This document shows, piece by piece, positions 62,252 to 64,000 of a stretch of 64,000 nucleotides of DNA (within the stretch, counting starts at the first letter, position 1; each line of letters begins with the position of its first letter). The stretch lies in NCBI RefSeq assembly GCF_037974355.1, contig NZ_CP150235.1, positions 1,240,001 through 1,304,000 on the forward strand, read 5' to 3'. The stretch is from Paenibacillus sp. FSL R5-0517 (GTDB lineage Bacteria > Bacillota > Bacilli > Paenibacillales > Paenibacillaceae). A program made the translations under genes and the position numbers. Below the pieces are notes generated by a model. That model was not told the DNA's origin. It worked only from the letters and a program-made list of their open reading frames with translations, and did not search any database.

Positions 62252-63313
62252 TTACGCCGATTCCCTTGGAATTAACGTAGTCGATAACATCACCGTTTCT
62301 TTCGGAGTTCCCGGGCGTTCGATCCGGCGTTGTAAAGCTTCAACCGCACGTTGTCCAAGCTCCTCTTTGCACAGATTAACCGTTGTCAGGGGTGGGGAGG
62401 AAGTCACTGCAGAATGTACATTGTCGATACCGATGACAAGGCAATCTTTCGGTGTGGAGATGCCCATCTCCTGTAATTTGTGCATCCACTGCAAGGCAAT
62501 ATCATCATTAACACCAATCCAGGCATCGGGACGTTCGTCACCTGGCATGTTTTGAATGCTAGTGGCTAACTGATTAACCCATTCCCCGTTCTCATACGGA
62601 ATATTCCATTCTCTGAAGCTGGTCGTATGACTGGTATCCACATGGAAATGATTCAAGGCCAACTCAATCCCGATCTTCCGCTGCGCGAAGCTTGCAGCAC
62701 GCCCATCATCTGTGATGAGTCCGATCCGTCGGCAATTCATAGACATTAGATATCTCGCAACAGTAATGCCAGCTTCCAGATTATCATGGCTGATCGTATC
62801 ACAATTCAGCAGCGGCTCCTGATGATCTACGAGTATAATAGGCCGACCCGTCTGAGAGAGGCGTTGCAGAACCGTATGAGGAAAAGCACCCATGACAATA
62901 ATTCCTGCACAACGTTCCCAGTCCAAATGAGGAGCAATAGCTTTTTCGGGAGAGGTGTTCTCGTCCATCACTCCGAGTGAGGGAGATACAATGGCATGAT
63001 GCCAACCACGTTCATTACAAGCGGAGATCATGCCTGACAGAACACGTTGCCAGTAGTGGGGTTCACCGCGGTTAAGCTGATTCATGCATATGAGAACAAA
63101 CGGGGGATCGGACGGATCTGCATGGTTTGCGGCAGTAGAACTGTTAGTAGCCCCCGGCGTACTTTGGCGATATCCCAAAGCCCTGGCGAGTTCCAGTACC
63201 CGAGCACGTGTCGCTTCACTGACACCCGTCTTGCCACTGAGTGCGCGGGAGACGGCATATTTGGATAATCCGAGCTGGTCAGCCAGCGTCTGAATGGATA
63301 CTTTGCGTGACAT
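62252..63313 (-). CDS. LacI-family transcriptional regulator
   Basis: 353-aa repressor. The N-terminal helix-turn-helix is VSIQTLADQLGLSKYAVSRALSGKTGVSEATRARV with the hinge helix after it. Residues 60-353 form the sugar-binding core (AIAPHLDWERCAGIIVMGAFPH; DHQEPLLNCDTISHDNLEAGITVARYL; DAWIGVNDDIALQWMHKL). The start at 63313 has AAGGAG 8 bases upstream, so the longer frame is not used. It is divergent from a GH125 mannosidase gene and is its likely regulator, with mannan- or glycan-derived sugar as plausible inducer. Confidence 0.93.
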   Translation of the reverse strand: MSRKVSIQTLADQLGLSKYAVSRALSGKTGVSEATRARVLELARALGYRQSTPGATNSSTAANHADPSDPPFVLICMNQLNRGEPHYWQRVLSGMISACNERGWHHAIVSPSLGVMDENTSPEKAIAPHLDWERCAGIIVMGAFPHTVLQRLSQTGRPIILVDHQEPLLNCDTISHDNLEAGITVARYLMSMNCRRIGLITDDGRAASFAQRKIGIELALNHFHVDTSHTTSFREWNIPYENGEWVNQLATSIQNMPGDERPDAWIGVNDDIALQWMHKLQEMGISTPKDCLVIGIDNVHSAVTSSPPLTTVNLCKEELGQRAVEALQRRIERPGTPKETVMLSTTLIPRESA

Positions 63314-63405
63314 ATCATTACTCCTTCGTATGTGAGCAAACTGCATAAATCCATTGAGATGACCTCTAATAATTGACGATCCTCTTCGGACACAGTACAC
63401 TTACA

Positions 63406-63425
63406 AATAATAATGTTATTATAAT
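63406..63425. promoter_or_regulatory. Weak LacI-type operator candidate
   Basis: AATAATAA-TG-TTATTAT is an imperfect palindrome in the divergent promoter region. It is very AT-rich, so chance occurrence is likely. Confidence 0.25.
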
Positions 63426-63468
63426 TTATCATAACAAAAATAACAATAGAATTGGTCATATAGTCAAT

Positions 63469-63700
63469 CTATATAAGTTGAACTAACATTTACACGATAA
63501 CGGAGAGGACAGAAGAAAATTGACAAAGCGAAGCTAAAAGCTTTCTGCAAGAAAGCTGCATCGGAAGAATAAACCTCGCCTTTATCACCGGATTTCCCCT
63601 TGAGAAAGGGGATCGAAAAAATCTGGGGATAACAGCGGTTGGAAAGTTGTTCTGTCATCGTAGTGCCAGTGTAAATAATCTTTTTATCAACTTATACATA
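63469..63700 (+). repeat. Repeat family A, copy 4 (expanded)
   Basis: 232 bp. The ends CTATATAAGTTGAACTAA and TTATCAACTTATACATA, TTTACAC/GTGTAAA, and the ATCTGGGGATAACAGCG core match the other copies. The left arm is replaced by a longer segment with its own hairpin (AGCT...AAGCTTTCTGCAAGAAAGCT). It ends 28 bp before the GH125 start codon, so transcripts of that gene probably cross it or start at its edge. Confidence 0.82.
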
Positions 63701-63728
63701 AAACCTCAATTCAAAGGAGACGACATCC

Positions 63729-64000
63729 ATGGAACAGTTCAGATTACCGAAAATCCCTATGCCGCATCTGGAGTTGCCACAAGCTGTGCAGGATATTCTG
63801 ACTGAGGCGGACGAGCGTTTGCAACATCGGCCGAGATTATTGACTCAGTTTCGTAATTGTTTTCCCAATACGTTGGAAACGACCACGAAGCTGCATGATG
63901 ATGGGACAACCTTTGTGATTACTGGGGATATTCCTGCCATGTGGTTAAGGGATTCGGTAGAGCAGGTCATGCATTATGTTCCACTTGCGAAGCATGACGA
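63729..64000 (+). CDS. Glycoside hydrolase family 125 (exo-alpha-1,6-mannosidase), 3' end outside window
   Basis: The first 90 codons of a metal-independent alpha-mannosidase-like enzyme. RLLTQFRNCFPNTLETTTKL and FVITGDIPAMWLRDSVEQVMHY are strongly typical of GH125, the second including the substrate-binding Trp-Leu-Arg-Asp segment. GGAG lies 9 bases before ATG 63729. The gene runs off the right edge. It is divergent from the LacI regulator, which suggests induced glycan use. Confidence 0.88.
   Translation, partial: MEQFRLPKIPMPHLELPQAVQDILTEADERLQHRPRLLTQFRNCFPNTLETTTKLHDDGTTFVITGDIPAMWLRDSVEQVMHYVPLAKHD

Overview
The window looks like chromosomal DNA of a Gram-positive Firmicute, most probably Paenibacillus or a close relative. 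This rests on strong AAGGAGG-type ribosome binding sites, frequent TTG/GTG starts, lipoprotein signal peptides, the futalosine menaquinone genes mqnB-mqnD, YtrA-type GntR/ABC modules, a copper-amine-oxidase-like N-domain protein, a YesM-type kinase and a GH125 mannosidase. There is no rRNA, no ordinary tRNA, no CRISPR array and no intact insertion sequence. I could run no searches, so every name comes from motifs and recalled family features.

Layout. 1-6454: 3' end of a YesM-type sensor kinase, a sugar-binding lipoprotein and an mglBAC galactose-type importer. 6692-8857: a small membrane protein and an orphan histidine kinase with a degenerate GGDEF domain. 9225-13374 (minus): an autoregulated marR operon with an asymmetric heterodimeric ABC exporter. 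13628-16529: an operon for ADP-ribose chemistry (Nudix-wHTH, NADAR, a frameshifted PARG-like gene, a TARG1-like macrodomain). 16661-21603 (minus): siderophore uptake with an AraC regulator fused to a binding-protein domain and a Fur box. 22258-23904: oxidoreductase and pyroglutamyl peptidase. 24537-26290 (minus): mqnB-mqnD. 27448-30734: GntR/ABC module 1. 31014-32329: a possible small RNA and a coiled-coil protein. 32401-33435: an esterase. 33488-39584: nikR and a nickel-type ABC importer. 39793-46139: aminotransferase, stalk-domain protein, S9 peptidase, small membrane protein, aldo/keto reductase. 46359-48173: GntR/ABC module 2. 48553-49053: a LURP-one-like protein. 49158-54128: an RNA-repair-type locus with two WYL regulators divergent from a Y RNA, a Ro/TROVE protein and a RlaP-like nucleotidyltransferase. 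54287-59632: RidA, a WXG100 effector-like gene with possible immunity partners, an AEC transporter and Mug glycosylase. 59858-62024: ECF sigma/anti-sigma pair. 62252-64000: LacI regulator divergent from a GH125 gene cut by the window edge.

Two loci stand out. The first is the operon at 13.6-16.5 kb. It gathers three families known to remove or bind ADP-ribose with a Nudix/winged-helix protein, has no ADP-ribosyltransferase beside it, and is preceded by three tandem 14-bp repeats with palindromic cores. The second is the Ro/TROVE locus. Its upstream RNA carries every tRNA arm, including a complete anticodon arm, in circularly permuted order inside a terminal stem.

Intergenic regions carry two dispersed repeat families. 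Family A is about 195 bp with terminal inverted repeats and a nested hairpin, with four full-length copies (one degenerate, one expanded) and one fragment. Family B is about 196 bp, a double inverted repeat built on TCTAACGAA, with two copies. A third, unrelated inverted-repeat element sits at 26484-26645.
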